A DNA stretch of 64,000 nucleotides from Halodesulfovibrio sp. (lineage in GTDB: Bacteria; Desulfobacterota; Desulfovibrionia; Desulfovibrionales; Desulfovibrionaceae), in assembly GCF_025210605.1 (NCBI RefSeq), contig NZ_JAOARI010000014.1, forward strand, positions 1-64,000, given 5' to 3'. How positions within the stretch are numbered: position 1 is the stretch's first letter; every line of letters begins with the position of its first letter. A program made the position numbers and the translations under genes. This document shows positions 46,790 through 57,054 of this stretch, piece after piece. Under the pieces are notes generated by a model. The model saw nothing but the letters and a program-made list of their open reading frames with translations. It did no database searches and was not told where the DNA came from.

Positions 46790-48928
46790 ATGCATTTTAC
46801 ATCCTTAAAACCGAAACTGATTTTCTCAATCTCTATTCTCTTCACCATCTTCCTCAGCGGACTTGTCGCCGGAACAACATACTACTCGCGCTTGTTCGCT
46901 ATTGATGATGCTATGGTTTTTGCTGAAGAAACAGCAACAGCACAATCGTTACGCATTAAACAAGAATTTGAAACTGGGTTTTCCGCAGCACGATCTCTGG
47001 CTGTTACGTTAGCAGGCTTACGAGCTAAAGGCATAATGCCGACACGTGATCAGGCAACCGAAATGCAACATCAGTTAGTCAAAAAAAACGAGCAGTTTTT
47101 TGGCATCTGGTCTGTATGGGAGCCGAATGCGTATAATGGAGACGACTCCAAATATACGTCAGGCACGGATCACTCAGGCTCCGAAGGACGCTTTATTCCA
47201 TATTGGAACAAAACCAAGGGATATCTTTCACTATACCCATGTAAGTCGTATCGTGACCACGAAAACTCTGCATGGTACACTCACCCGCGCAACACACGCC
47301 GTGAAATAGCAACAAACGTAGTAGAGTATCATCCTGTCGGCAGAACAATTAAAGTAACCTCTCTAGCCGTTCCTATTATGGTAAACGGAAAAGCTCTCGG
47401 CGTAATCGGCACTGACTTATCAGCTGACTTTTTAAGCACAATCGTTGACTCCATCGAAGCCTTCGATGGTCAGGCAACATTAACTATCATTGCCCCTAAT
47501 GGTAATGTTCAGGCGCGAACAAATACACCGGACGCCCTTCATAAACCATACAGCGAATACGTTGAGGATGCTTCCAGCCTTCTTTCACAAGTATCATCCG
47601 GTCAGGCTGTTACCTCCACTACCAATGACACAATCCGTGTTCTCGTTCCAATGCAGCCGGGTAACACAATAGAAAAGTGGGCAGTAGCGCTTTCCATTCC
47701 AAAGCAAGTCGTACTTGCACCAGTTGACACAATGACAATGGGACTCATCGCAGGTTCAGTACTTGCGTTCCTCATCGCGATTTTGTTCATCTACAAACTG
47801 TCCTCTGTCATTGCTAACCCGATCATTCATACTTCACAGACAGTTGCAGCGTTAGCCTCTGGCAACCTTGAAGCCCGATGCTCTGTTCAGTCCAAGGATG
47901 AAATCGGCACAATGCAAGATGCCGTAAACAACCTTGGCGAAACGCTTGAGCGCAACGAGCAGCGCTTCAAAACGAACATGGAAGAAATCCAAACGCACTC
48001 TGCCGAAGCAAGAGAAGCAATGGTTGCAGCAGAGAAGGCACAACAAGAAGCAGAGCACGCGCACAGAAGCGGTCAGCTTACAGCCGCAGAACAGCTCGGA
48101 ACTGTGGTTGAGACCTTAGGACATGTTTCTCGAGAGCTTTATGAACAGATTACATCTACCGCGAGTGATGTAACCATTCAAAGTGAGCGTAACCGCGAAC
48201 TTGGCACTGCCATGGAAGAAATGAACTGCACAATTCTTGAAGTTGCTAAAAATACAAATGAAGCCGCTACAAACTCTGACAAGGTTTACGAAGAAGCTAC
48301 GTCAGGGATGAAAGGTATCAGCGAATCAATTGCAACCGTGCAAGATGTTCATTCTCACACAGAGCAGCTCAAACAAGAAATGAACGTTCTCGGCAAAGAA
48401 GTAGCCGCCATTAGTGAAATTATGAACGTTATTAATGACATTGCAGACCAGACAAACCTCCTTGCACTCAACGCAGCAATTGAGGCTGCTCGAGCAGGTG
48501 ATGCAGGTCGTGGATTTGCAGTTGTAGCAGATGAAGTTCGTAAACTTGCAGAACACACCATGAGTGCAACAAATCAGGTAAGTTCAGCTATCGAAAACAT
48601 CCAAACAAGCACAAACACAAACGTTGCATTGATGAACACAACCATCGACGTGGTAAGCAATGCGACAAAAAGCATTAAAGAATCTGGAAGCACATTTGAT
48701 TTGATTATGAACAGCGTGACAACCGCATCGGCACAGGTTCGCGCAATTGCAACAGCCACAACGCAGCAATCCGCCGCGAGTGAAGAGATCAATCAGTCCA
48801 TCGGAGAAATCAACAACATCTCCGCAGCAACATCCTTACGCATGGATGAAGCACAAAAAGCTATGGACAACCTGACATCACTTTCTAATCAACTGAAAGA
48901 GATGATTGCAACTCTCCAGTCCGCTTAA
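46790..48928 (+). CDS. Methyl-accepting chemotaxis protein with dCache sensor
   Basis: Receptor of 712 residues. TM1 spans about 10-30 ([20 protein letters not shown]) and TM2 about 318-340. Between them lies a double-Cache sensor ([50 protein letters not shown]). The Trp-Tyr and the Asp of GTDLS are positions that hold amino groups in dCache receptors, so an amine or amino acid ligand is possible. HAMP and a signalling hairpin with [21 protein letters not shown] follow. The sigma-54 promoter plus two enhancer palindromes place it with the neighbouring BCCT and DMT transporters. Confidence 0.92.
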   Translation: MHFTSLKPKLIFSISILFTIFLSGLVAGTTYYSRLFAIDDAMVFAEETATAQSLRIKQEFETGFSAARSLAVTLAGLRAKGIMPTRDQATEMQHQLVKKNEQFFGIWSVWEPNAYNGDDSKYTSGTDHSGSEGRFIPYWNKTKGYLSLYPCKSYRDHENSAWYTHPRNTRREIATNVVEYHPVGRTIKVTSLAVPIMVNGKALGVIGTDLSADFLSTIVDSIEAFDGQATLTIIAPNGNVQARTNTPDALHKPYSEYVEDASSLLSQVSSGQAVTSTTNDTIRVLVPMQPGNTIEKWAVALSIPKQVVLAPVDTMTMGLIAGSVLAFLIAILFIYKLSSVIANPIIHTSQTVAALASGNLEARCSVQSKDEIGTMQDAVNNLGETLERNEQRFKTNMEEIQTHSAEAREAMVAAEKAQQEAEHAHRSGQLTAAEQLGTVVETLGHVSRELYEQITSTASDVTIQSERNRELGTAMEEMNCTILEVAKNTNEAATNSDKVYEEATSGMKGISESIATVQDVHSHTEQLKQEMNVLGKEVAAISEIMNVINDIADQTNLLALNAAIEAARAGDAGRGFAVVADEVRKLAEHTMSATNQVSSAIENIQTSTNTNVALMNTTIDVVSNATKSIKESGSTFDLIMNSVTTASAQVRAIATATTQQSAASEEINQSIGEINNISAATSLRMDEAQKAMDNLTSLSNQLKEMIATLQSA

Positions 48929-48933
48929 CCACT

Positions 48934-48984
48934 TTTTTCTGCAACGCCCTTCGGTAACACAAGGGCGTTGCAGAAAATTTTCAC
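48934..48984. terminator. Intrinsic terminator of the chemoreceptor gene
   Basis: TTTTCTGCAACGCCCTT / AAGGGCGTTGCAGAAAA stem, 17 bp perfect, then TTTTC. Confidence 0.93.
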
Positions 48985-49432
48985 CACCCCTCGCCATCGT
49001 CCAAATTCGCTTAGCACCCCCCCCATGCGGCAACAGCGACCTTATCTTGGTCAACCTTCCTACAGTCACAACCGCTGCCTGCGATTTAGATTACCATACC
49101 ACGAGTTGCCTTTGCACTGTGCCTCATGCGTATGCAGCCCCTAAGCTGACCACGGTAAAAGAACCCGACCGTGCGAGTTAGTCTCTCTTCACGCCCAAAT
49201 GCTACATAAAAATAATTGCATTCCTCAGATTACGTTTTATTTTCTCATATCGTTGATAGTACGTTCCCGCAGGGGAAATGCTGTAAAGTCAACTCAACAC
49301 TCCAATATAGCAGCTAATAAATAGTCTCCCCACGCCATACCTAGCCCTTCAGTTCCTACATTCTATGCTTTTCAAACAAGCACCGAGCGTTAACAAACTT
49401 TAACAAAAAAAGCAGACAGAGATGTCTCTTCT
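48985..49432. other. Intergenic stretch before the BCCT regulatory sites
   Basis: About 450 bp without a gene or strong repeat. A frame at 48906-49181 runs through the terminator and is not credible. Confidence 0.5.
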
Positions 49433-49448
49433 GCGACACTATTGTCTA
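49433..49448. promoter_or_regulatory. Enhancer palindrome upstream of the BCCT gene
   Basis: GCGACACTATTGTCTA keeps GCGACA-N4-TGTC, with the last two bases changed. It is about 151 bp before the promoter. Confidence 0.62.
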
Positions 49449-49598
49449 TTCAGTAATACGTTATATTTATTATTTATAATGATTATATAGTGTCATTTTT
49501 GTCACATATCCATCTCTCCCCTCCTTTCTTGAATTTAGTCCAGCTACCGGATAGTGCTAGCTTCAACAATTTGTGGCGTAAAATCTAAATGTGAAAAA

Positions 49599-49614
49599 TG
49601 GCACAAATAATGCT
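49599..49614 (+). promoter_or_regulatory. Sigma-54 promoter of the BCCT gene
   Basis: TGGCACAAATAATGCT: perfect -24 box, GG to GC spacing 12 bp. It lies about 110 bp upstream of ATG 49723. Confidence 0.85.
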
Positions 49615-49722
49615 TAGAACTAGCCGTCAGACCCAACTCCAAAACGACTAATTTTTTACGCTGCGCCGCACAGCTAACATTTCAAACACGGCGCTCCTGG
49701 CACGTTCAACCAAGGAGAAAAA

Positions 49723-51348
49723 ATGGAACAACCTAACAGCACCTCTTCAAGTGACCTCAGACCGGATTATAAAATCCTTATCCCAACCTCACTTGTTATT
49801 TTAGGTGTTTGCATCCCATTCGTCTTATACCCAGATCAAAGCCAAGGCATCCTGAAAACAATCTTCAGCATGCTGACAACATACACAGGCTCCGCTTTCT
49901 TGTGGATCACCCTTTCTTTTGTTGGACTTGCGCTTTATTTAATTTTCTCAAAATACGGTAACATCAAGTTTGGTGAGCCAGACGAAAAACCAGCATTTTC
50001 CGACATGTCCTGGATTGCTATGATGTTCTGTACCGGTGTAGCTGGTGCTGTAATGTACTGGTCAGTAGCGGAACCGCTCTTTGACCTTGCTTACCCGCCA
50101 ATGCACGCTGAACCTTTCTCTAAAGAAGCATACGAGTGGGCAACTACATATGTACTGTTCCACTGGGGACCACTCACTTGGTCCTGGTATGTAGTTTGTG
50201 CTATTCCTATCTGCTACATGTACTACAAACGCAAAAAACCTGTTCTGCGTATTAGTACTGCATGTGAAGAAATTCTTGGCGATCGCGTTAACGGCCCTCT
50301 CGGCTCCGCTATCGACTCCTTCTTCTGCATTGGTCTTGTTGCATCCAACGCTGCAGTAATGGCTATTTCTGTTCCAATTATCGCATTCTCCCTCTCCGAA
50401 ACCTTTGGTATTGAGCCTTCCATTGGTCTCCAGCTCATCGTACTCGCTACAAGTACAGTAATTTTCAGTGCCAGTGTTGCTGCAGGTCTGGAAAAAGGTA
50501 TTGCTAACCTTAGTTACGTAAACCTTATTATTGCTATTGCACTCATTTGTTTTGCTTTTGTTGTTGGTCCTACAACCTACATTGTAGATAACTTCACAAA
50601 CGCATTTGGCGTAATGGTTAACAACTTCTTCCACATGTCCCTGTGGACTGACCCACACACCAGTGGCTCCTTCCCTCAGGACTGGACAGTGTTCTACGCA
50701 CTCTGGATGGCAAGCTACGGTCCGTTCATGGGTCTGTTCATCGCACGTATCTCCCGAGGCAGAACTGTACGTCAGATCGTGACTATGGGTCTTATCTTCG
50801 GCATGCTCGGCGGCTGGCTCATCCACGGCGTTTTCGGCGGCTACACACTTAACCTCCAGCTCACCGGCGCTCTTGATGCAGTAGGCATCCTTAAAGAGTT
50901 CGGTCCTGCTATGGCAGTTGTTAAAGTACTCAGCAGCCTCCCTGGTGGTGTTCTCATTCTGCTCGCATACTGCGTATTCTCAACAATCTTCCTCGCAACT
51001 TCTGTTGACTCTGCTGCATATGCTCTCTCCACTGCTTGTACCCGTAAGCTCGGCATCGGCGACCACCCAACCGTTGGTCACCGTTTCTTCTGGGCTTTCC
51101 TCCAGGCGATCCTTCCTGCTTCCATGCTCTTCATTGGCGGTATCGCTCCAATGAAAACATTTGCGAACGTTTCAGGCGCGTTGATGATCTTCGTTATCAT
51201 CCCTATGGTTCTTTCTCTCTTTAAAATGCTTAAAGACGAAGACCCTATTCGCTTAAAATACCCTGAAATCGCAGATAAGCTTGAACGATTAGATAAAATT
51301 GAAGAAACCCTTGCTGAATCCTCCAAGGACTTCAAAAAAGCTAGCTAA
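49723..51348 (+). CDS. BCCT family transporter (betaine/carnitine/choline type)
   Basis: Protein of 541 residues with about twelve helices. Signatures are MYWSVAEPLFD and the block GPFMGLFIARISRGRTVRQIV. It should carry a trimethylammonium compound or related zwitterion, driven by Na+ or H+. The aromatic box of betaine carriers (pattern W-A-W-W-I-S-W before SPF) reads A-L-W-M-A-S-Y before GPF, so three Trp are lost and the substrate may be smaller or not trimethylated. No long osmosensing C-terminus is present. It has its own sigma-54 promoter and terminator, and ATG 49723 follows AAGGAG. Confidence 0.92.
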   Translation: MEQPNSTSSSDLRPDYKILIPTSLVILGVCIPFVLYPDQSQGILKTIFSMLTTYTGSAFLWITLSFVGLALYLIFSKYGNIKFGEPDEKPAFSDMSWIAMMFCTGVAGAVMYWSVAEPLFDLAYPPMHAEPFSKEAYEWATTYVLFHWGPLTWSWYVVCAIPICYMYYKRKKPVLRISTACEEILGDRVNGPLGSAIDSFFCIGLVASNAAVMAISVPIIAFSLSETFGIEPSIGLQLIVLATSTVIFSASVAAGLEKGIANLSYVNLIIAIALICFAFVVGPTTYIVDNFTNAFGVMVNNFFHMSLWTDPHTSGSFPQDWTVFYALWMASYGPFMGLFIARISRGRTVRQIVTMGLIFGMLGGWLIHGVFGGYTLNLQLTGALDAVGILKEFGPAMAVVKVLSSLPGGVLILLAYCVFSTIFLATSVDSAAYALSTACTRKLGIGDHPTVGHRFFWAFLQAILPASMLFIGGIAPMKTFANVSGALMIFVIIPMVLSLFKMLKDEDPIRLKYPEIADKLERLDKIEETLAESSKDFKKAS

Positions 51349-51374
51349 TCATTCATAAAGCACAACACACTATA

Positions 51375-51409
51375 GAAAGCCCGCAGACACTAGTCTGCGG
51401 GCTTTTTTG
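51375..51409 (+). terminator. Intrinsic terminator of the BCCT gene
   Basis: AAAGCCCGCAGAC / GTCTGCGGGCTTT stem with a 4-nt loop, then T-run. Confidence 0.95.
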
Positions 51410-51890
51410 CTATATACGGTAGATAGACGCCTCTAAACTATTTCCACCTCACAATTTGCCTACCGCTCAATTTTCTTCTAACTACTTTTTCTACACCAAG
51501 AGGGCTAGCCTCTAAACGCACACAACAGCCGTTCTAAGCCTGCGTCTCAAACGCGCTCATGAACTCCCATAACGCATCCTAAACAAAGCCGGTGTACTCT
51601 ATAAACATGCCTTTACAGTGGGTAGATGTATGCACTACCGACACGAAGAAATTCTGCTATCAAGCTTTGCCACAACAATGATGCCACCTTTCTAAGAAAC
51701 AACCCTTTCCATAAAAATATCTAGACGTTCTCCCACAAAAAATGCCCCCCTTCTAAGCAATATAGAAGGGGGGCTTGTGCAACAAAGCATAAGCAAAATG
51801 TAAGAATTAAATTCGCATATGAAATAAAGTAAACTATGCCAAAAGTAACATTAAAAAGAACATGCTTACATGCTGCACACGGGCATTTTT
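51410..51890 (-). other. Convergent intergenic region with the second DMT gene's terminator
   Basis: No gene is seen in 51410-51735. The perfect stem GCCCCCCTTCTA (51744-51755) / TAGAAGGGGGGC (51763-51774) is followed on the minus strand by ATTTTTTG and ends transcription from 52883. Confidence 0.75.
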
Positions 51891-52883
51891 TTATACATGT
51901 TGAGAAGCAGGTGTGTGATGCACTCCTGCCATTTCTTCCTCTTGTACTTCCTGAGGCGTCTGCTTTTTAGGGCTACCAGACATCATGGAGAGCAGAATAC
52001 CTGCAAAGATTACAGCACCACCGTAAAGCTGTGTTTCAGAAACTGGCTCGCCTAAGAAAATGTACGCGAGGAAACCACTTGCTAACGGAATTACATAGTA
52101 AAATTGGGTAGTGCGTGTTGCGCCAATAATTTCAACCGCCAAGTTCCAGAAGAAGTAACACAGAATGGATGCACCAATGGCTAAGTATGTCAAAATCATC
52201 CACATATTGCTTGTCACTTCAACCATTTCAACACCTGTGTACACATCCCACAAGAAAATCGGGAAGAGGAAAGCAACACCAAGAATAAACATGGAACCAA
52301 GGAGTGCAAGCTGGCTAATTTTTTCACTCACAACTTTTACAGTAGAGTTGTAGATAGCAGACATCACGCAGGTACAAATAACGAACAGGTCACCTCGTCC
52401 AAACTGAATGTTGGCCAACTGTGACAGATTTCCGTGTGTTACAAGATAGGCAACACCAATCATGCTGATAACGCACCCTACATATGTAGCCAGAGTGCTT
52501 TTTTCACCAATAAATACTCGGGCAACCACAGCAGTGAGCAGCGGTGACAACGTTGAGATGAGCGCAATATTCAGTGCAGAAGTTGTCTGACCAGCAATAA
52601 ATAAGAATAAATCAAATAAGGTAAGACCAAGCAAAGCGAGAGCACAAAGAGTTACAAAGTGCTTTTTCAGCAAATGACGTTCTCTCCACATTGGTTTTGC
52701 AACAAACGGGAGAACAATCAATGTAGCAAGCGTCCAGCGATACAGGTTGAGCATAGAAGGTGGCATAACATCACCCATAGCTCTTGCTGCTACAATATTT
52801 CCTGAAAAGTTGGCGATCGCCAATATTATGTAGCAGTACCCTGCTACTTTACCTTTTAATATATTTTGGAAGCGGTCTAGCAT
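51891..52883 (-). CDS. DMT-superfamily (EamA) transporter, sigma-54 controlled
   Basis: Inner-membrane protein of 330 residues with about ten helices (VAGYCYIILAIANFSGNIVAARA at the start and FGRGDLFVICTCVMSAIYNS opening the second half) and a polar C-terminal tail. ATG 52883 is preferred; a GTG at 52889 is also possible. A long leader carries two hairpins (52921-52951 and 52968-52991). A near-ideal sigma-54 promoter at 53081-53096 and an enhancer palindrome 71 bp further up tie it to the regulon. The substrate is unknown; it is distinct in sequence from the DMT protein at 44543. Confidence 0.88.
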   Translation of the reverse strand: MLDRFQNILKGKVAGYCYIILAIANFSGNIVAARAMGDVMPPSMLNLYRWTLATLIVLPFVAKPMWRERHLLKKHFVTLCALALLGLTLFDLFLFIAGQTTSALNIALISTLSPLLTAVVARVFIGEKSTLATYVGCVISMIGVAYLVTHGNLSQLANIQFGRGDLFVICTCVMSAIYNSTVKVVSEKISQLALLGSMFILGVAFLFPIFLWDVYTGVEMVEVTSNMWMILTYLAIGASILCYFFWNLAVEIIGATRTTQFYYVIPLASGFLAYIFLGEPVSETQLYGGAVIFAGILLSMMSGSPKKQTPQEVQEEEMAGVHHTPASQHV

Positions 52884-52920
52884 TGTCACAACTTCTTCTT
52901 GTTAAATAATGCACTAATAG

Positions 52921-52991
52921 GTTGAGCTAGCGCCGCTTGCGGCATCTCAACGTCCACTTAGAAATTTAAGCCCCCGGCCCCCCGGGGGCTT
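52921..52991 (-). promoter_or_regulatory. Two-hairpin leader of the second DMT gene
   Basis: GTTGAG-GCCGC / GCGGC-CTCAAC (52921-52951) and AAGCCCCCGG / CCGGGGGCTT (52968-52991) lie in the mRNA leader between promoter and start. Neither has a T-run, so they are stability or translation elements rather than terminators. Confidence 0.45.
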
Positions 52992-53080
52992 CGTCAGAAC
53001 AAGTAAGAGCCTTCTCCACCAACCAAAGTGGAGTGCTAACAAGACAGCTCACTTCTCCAAACTCTCTCCGCTGCTCTATG

Positions 53081-53096
53081 AGCACAGAGCGTGCCA
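53081..53096 (-). promoter_or_regulatory. Sigma-54 promoter of the second DMT gene
   Basis: On the minus strand TGGCACGCTCTGTGCT: perfect TGGCACG box, GG to GC spacing 12 bp. Confidence 0.85.
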
Positions 53097-53166
53097 GTCG
53101 CACTATCGATGTAACCACTTGTTTTTAAAGACTTTATTATGAAACCCAAATCGGACACAAAAAAAA

Positions 53167-53182
53167 GCGACACAAAGGTCGC
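53167..53182. promoter_or_regulatory. Enhancer palindrome of the second DMT gene
   Basis: GCGACACAAAGGTCGC, one mismatch in the right arm, 71 bp upstream of the minus-strand promoter. A weaker copy, ATGTCATTCTTGTCGT, is at 53235-53250. Confidence 0.7.
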
Positions 53183-53271
53183 CTTTTATTCCTAATCTTA
53201 ACTTTTGCTATTTTTTATCAGCTAGTTACAAAACATGTCATTCTTGTCGTCAATCGCACCCCAAATGTCAC

Positions 53272-53706
53272 ATACATCTCGAGAACATTGCTACCACACC
53301 TGACGATATACAACTTTTCTTCCGCGTATATCAGTAATTCCCTTCAAGCACCCTCCACAGTTACATATTTGCTTAAGAAAAAAAGAACGAGCTACACCTC
53401 AAAGCACATCAAAAAATAGTAACTAGCTGCAATACAACATTAAACAATGGTATTTAGTTACGACTATATCATACTATTACGTGAACATATCACGAACAAA
53501 GCTTCCTACAACTAATGTCACTTGTGCCAATCTTCTCGATATAACTCCGAATCCGTGCTTTTGAGGACGCATTTCCTATGCCCATCAAAGCCTTGCAGCA
53601 GCACCCTGAGGACAAATATGTCACCTCATATAACACATTAAAATACAACGTATTAGAATCAAAGACCCGCACAGCACCCTTACAAAGTATCGTACTGCGA
53701 CCACAA
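53272..53706. other. Noncoding AT-rich stretch between divergent sigma-54 units
   Basis: No gene is supported. A minus-strand 60-codon frame (53490-53672) has no ribosome site. Confidence 0.5.
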
Positions 53707-53722
53707 GCGACACCAATGTCGC
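53707..53722. promoter_or_regulatory. Enhancer palindrome of the osmC-lpd-gcvH-lipBA operon
   Basis: GCGACACCAATGTCGC, both arms perfect, about 159 bp before the promoter at 53881. Confidence 0.78.
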
Positions 53723-53778
53723 AATACTTTTATCAACTTGATTTTTAACATTTTTTAATCACCACACCTCACAATACA

Positions 53779-53794
53779 GTGACATTTACGTCGC
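53779..53794. promoter_or_regulatory. Second enhancer palindrome of the osmC-lpd operon
   Basis: GTGACATTTACGTCGC, two mismatches, 72 bp from the first copy and about 87 bp before the promoter. Confidence 0.65.
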
Positions 53795-53880
53795 CCCATA
53801 CGCTTTACCAAAGCTCCCCTTACGGTAATGCTCTCCTTTATCAGGCTAAACATCCCCTTACTTACTGCAATTAATTACTT

Positions 53881-53896
53881 TGGCATGGAGCATGCT
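53881..53896 (+). promoter_or_regulatory. Sigma-54 promoter of the osmC-lpd-gcvH-lipBA operon
   Basis: TGGCATGGAGCATGCT: GG to GC spacing 12 bp, -24 TGGCAT, -12 ATGCT. A palindrome GGACAAGCTTGTCC (53910-53923), sharing the GACA-N4-TGTC core, overlaps the expected transcript start. Confidence 0.8.
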
Positions 53897-53947
53897 AATT
53901 GGGATTGACGGACAAGCTTGTCCAAATAATCACGAGGGAGAAGAGAA

Positions 53948-54376
53948 ATGGCAGAAGTCATCGTTTCATACAATAAAGAAGGCGAAAAACGCACCATCGA
54001 CACACAGTCTAAAATTCTTGGTGAATTAGACATCAACTTTGATGGTATTCCAGAAGACGAGCGTGGCGGCACAGCAAAACAGCTGCTGGCTTCTTCAGCA
54101 CTTTACTGTTTCTGTGGTGCTCTTGGTAAAGCACTGGAAACACGCGGTGCTAAATATGACCGTATTCATGGTACTGCTACCCTTGAAACCGGTGTTGATG
54201 AAAAGAAACGTGCTCGCGTTGTCGGCATTACTCTTGATGTTACAGTATACATGGATGAAGACTACGACTTCATTTTTGATCGTGTTGAAAAAATTATGCA
54301 GAAAGGTTGTCTTGTTACTGCTTCCCTGCATGACGCATTCCCTATGACCTACAAGCTGCACCACGAATGCGACTAG
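53948..54376 (+). CDS. OsmC family protein
   Basis: Protein of 142 residues with the OsmC/Ohr alpha-beta fold: GTAKQLLASSALYCFCGALGKAL and a second Cys in KGCLVTASL. The classic peroxide-reducing OsmC and Ohr use two Cys, and here the first helix holds two near each other (CFC). Many OsmC proteins are reduced by dihydrolipoamide carriers (lipoyl proteins plus Lpd), and the next genes are exactly lpd and gcvH. The operon order therefore suggests a lipoyl-linked thiol peroxidase. First gene behind the sigma-54 promoter. Confidence 0.82.
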   Translation: MAEVIVSYNKEGEKRTIDTQSKILGELDINFDGIPEDERGGTAKQLLASSALYCFCGALGKALETRGAKYDRIHGTATLETGVDEKKRARVVGITLDVTVYMDEDYDFIFDRVEKIMQKGCLVTASLHDAFPMTYKLHHECD

Positions 54377-54416
54377 CGTTGTAATTCAGCAATAGCGTTA
54401 GCAAACAGGAGAAACT

Positions 54417-55841
54417 ATGCCATCCATCACGATCATTGGCTCAGGACCGGGCGGACACATCGCTGCTTTTGAAGCCGCACGCCGTGGAGCCGAAGTTACT
54501 CTGGTTGAAAAGACTGATGTTGGAGGAACCTGCCTCAATACTGGTTGTATTCCTACCAAAACACTCAAGTCTTCAGCCGAAGCATTAGAAACCGCTGGTA
54601 AACTTGCTCAGTTCGGCATTGCCGCTGAAGCAGGCACCGAAAAAGTTTCTTTCAAAGCAGATATGCCTGCTGTCATCGCACGTAAAGAACGTGTGAGAAA
54701 AGTACTCAGCGGTGGTCTGGAGAAGACCTGCGCTTCTCTCAACATCCGCCTTATCCGTGGTGCTGCCGAACTGGCAGGAGACACTACAGTACGTGTTCAC
54801 ACCGCAGAAGGTACAGAAGAAGTCAAAAGCGACAACATTATTCTCGCTACCGGCTCCAGCACTCTGGACCTGCCTTCTCTGCCTGTTGACCACAAGCATA
54901 TCATTAACAGTGACGATGCACTGAACCTCGACCATGTTCCTAACCGTATGGTTATTGTAGGTGGCGGTGTTATCGGATGTGAACTGGCGTTTATTTACCG
55001 TGCTTTCGGCGCACAAGTTACCATTGTAGAAGGTCTGGATCGTCTGCTTCCTATCCCTTCTGTTGATGAAGACATGAGCCGCCTGTTGCAGCGTGAAGCG
55101 AAAAAACACCGTATTAAGGTTGAACTCGCTAAAACCGTTAAAAGCGCTACCGTGGTAGACGGCAAAGTTTCCTGTGTGCTCGGACCTTCTCCTTTTGTTG
55201 AAGGTGCTACTGGAGAAGACACAACCATCGAAGCAGACGTTGTTCTGGTTGCTGTTGGTCGAACTCCAAACATTGAAGGTCTCAACCTTGATGCCGCAGG
55301 TGTTGAAGCTGACAACCGTGGCTGGATTAAAGCCGATGAAGGTATGCGTACCTCTGCTAAAGGAATTTACGCTATCGGCGATGCTCTTGGTCCTGCACGT
55401 ATCATGCTTGCACATGTAGCTTCTGCTGAAGGTCTTTGCGCTGTTGCAAACTGTTTTGGCGAAGACAAAACACTTGATTACAGCGTTATCCCTGCTGGAA
55501 TTTTCACCTCCCCTGAAATCGGAACAGTCGGTCTTTCTGAAACAGATGCTATCAGCAAAGGCTTCGAAGTTCGTTCTCAGGTATTCCAGTTCCGCGAACT
55601 GGGTAAAGCACAGGCAATGGGCGAACTGCCTGGCATGTTCAAATTAATCTGTGAAAAAGAAAGCGGCAAAATTCTTGGCGTGCACATCGCCGGTGCTCAT
55701 GCGACCGACCTTATTGCAGAAGCAGCATTAGCTATCGAAAAAGGTCTTACCGCAGCCGATCTTGCTCACACTATTCACGCGCACCCAACCCTTGCTGAAG
55801 GCCTGTACGAGGTCGCGGAAGGCTGGCTTCGGGGCTGCTAG
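54417..55841 (+). CDS. lpd: Dihydrolipoamide dehydrogenase
   Basis: Flavoprotein of 474 residues that reoxidises dihydrolipoyl groups with NAD+. The FAD motif IIGSGPGGHIAAFEA, the redox disulfide GGTCLNTGCIPTK, the NAD motif MVIVGGGVIGCELA, YAIGDALG, and the C-terminal catalytic His-Glu (HAHPTLAEGLYE) are all present. Full length. It lies 40 bp after the osmC-like gene. Partner dehydrogenase subunits (E1/E2) are absent, so its partner here is likely the H protein encoded next and perhaps the OsmC protein. Confidence 0.96.
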   Translation: MPSITIIGSGPGGHIAAFEAARRGAEVTLVEKTDVGGTCLNTGCIPTKTLKSSAEALETAGKLAQFGIAAEAGTEKVSFKADMPAVIARKERVRKVLSGGLEKTCASLNIRLIRGAAELAGDTTVRVHTAEGTEEVKSDNIILATGSSTLDLPSLPVDHKHIINSDDALNLDHVPNRMVIVGGGVIGCELAFIYRAFGAQVTIVEGLDRLLPIPSVDEDMSRLLQREAKKHRIKVELAKTVKSATVVDGKVSCVLGPSPFVEGATGEDTTIEADVVLVAVGRTPNIEGLNLDAAGVEADNRGWIKADEGMRTSAKGIYAIGDALGPARIMLAHVASAEGLCAVANCFGEDKTLDYSVIPAGIFTSPEIGTVGLSETDAISKGFEVRSQVFQFRELGKAQAMGELPGMFKLICEKESGKILGVHIAGAHATDLIAEAALAIEKGLTAADLAHTIHAHPTLAEGLYEVAEGWLRGC

Positions 55842-55885
55842 CCCCTGTTTTGCGCCAACAAAACAGTATATAAAAAGGATTTAAA

Positions 55886-56272
55886 ATGAGCGAACTTACT
55901 TTTCCAGAAGATATTCTTTACCATCCAGAACACACTTGGGTACGCATTGCCGACGACAACACAGCAGTTGTAGGCATCACTGATTTTGCACAGGAGCAGC
56001 TTGGCGAAGTTGCTTTTGTTGACCTTCCAGAAATCGGTTCAACTTTCGCAGCTGGCGACGAGTTCGGCACCGTTGAATCCATCAAAGCTGTAAGCAGCCT
56101 TCACATGCCTATCGCAGGCACTGTTACCGCAATTAACGAAGCTCTCGAAGATGAGCCTTCTGACGTTAACACTGCTCCTTACGGCGACGCATGGATGATC
56201 CGCATCACAGTTGATGCAGATGCTGACAAATCCCAGCTGCTTGATTCTGAAAAATACGCATCCCAGCTGTAG
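55886..56272 (+). CDS. gcvH: Glycine cleavage system H protein (lipoyl carrier)
   Basis: Carrier of 128 residues. The lipoylated Lys is in FGTVESIKAVSSLHMP, matching the GcvH motif, and GITDFAQEQLGEVAFVDLP is diagnostic. It shuttles aminomethyl groups from GcvP to GcvT, with Lpd reoxidising the arm. gcvT and gcvP are not in this window. The lipoyl synthesis genes lipB and lipA follow, enough to make this carrier's cofactor. Ribosome site AAGG at 55876-55879. Confidence 0.93.
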   Translation: MSELTFPEDILYHPEHTWVRIADDNTAVVGITDFAQEQLGEVAFVDLPEIGSTFAAGDEFGTVESIKAVSSLHMPIAGTVTAINEALEDEPSDVNTAPYGDAWMIRITVDADADKSQLLDSEKYASQL

Positions 56273-56409
56273 TAGCCAAGGAATACTGTCGCATACCCCA
56301 CGACAGTGACTACTGCTGCTAACCAACAAGCTTTGCACCTGAGCGGCTTCGTACTTATGAAGCCGCTCTTTTTACCAACTTTAATCGCAACGTTGCTTTC
56401 ATAAAACCA

Positions 56410-57054
56410 ATGCAGATTATCGACCTTGGACAAATTCGATACAAAGACGCCGAACGCATCCAAATGGAGCGCCTTGACGCTGTCGTAACGGGTGCAGAGC
56501 AAACACTCTACCTGCTGGAACACGATCCGGTTATCACCTTCGGGAGAAACGGTGGTCGTGAAAATCTGCACGTCAGCGACGAGCACCTCAGTGCAGCTGG
56601 CATTGACCTTGTGCATTCCTCCCGCGGCGGAAACATTACCTGCCATTTCCCCGGTCAGCTTGTGGCATACCCTATATTTCGAATTGCCAAGCGTCCTGGA
56701 GGCATGCGCCAATTCTTTAATGATCTGGAAGAAATTGTTATCCGCACCGCCAGTGACTTTGGAGTAACGGCAACAAGGCAAGACGGTCGCCCCGGTGTGT
56801 GGGTAGAAAACCGTAAGATATGCTCAATCGGTATCGGCATGAAAAAATGGACAAGCTACCACGGGCTGGCACTCAACGTACAGCGCGATGTGGAACTATT
56901 CCGAATGATTACCCTTTGCGGATTAGCCGACGCAGAACCTTCATCCCTTGCCCAAGAACTTAATCGCGACGAACTGCCTATGCAGGAGGTCAAAGATGTC
57001 CTCACAAGACACTTCCAAACCATATTTACGCATTCCACCGTGGCTCAAGGTTAA
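56410..57054 (+). CDS. lipB: Lipoyl(octanoyl) transferase
   Basis: Enzyme of 214 residues moving octanoate from acyl carrier protein to the lipoyl-domain Lys. The motifs [18 protein letters not shown] and [21 protein letters not shown] hold the catalytic Lys; the Cys in [13 protein letters not shown] position of E. coli LipB (CG) appears as TLCGL. Normal length. Its 3' end overlaps lipA by 59 bp, so the two are coupled. It sits 137 bp after gcvH in the same direction. Confidence 0.93.
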   Translation: MQIIDLGQIRYKDAERIQMERLDAVVTGAEQTLYLLEHDPVITFGRNGGRENLHVSDEHLSAAGIDLVHSSRGGNITCHFPGQLVAYPIFRIAKRPGGMRQFFNDLEEIVIRTASDFGVTATRQDGRPGVWVENRKICSIGIGMKKWTSYHGLALNVQRDVELFRMITLCGLADAEPSSLAQELNRDELPMQEVKDVLTRHFQTIFTHSTVAQG

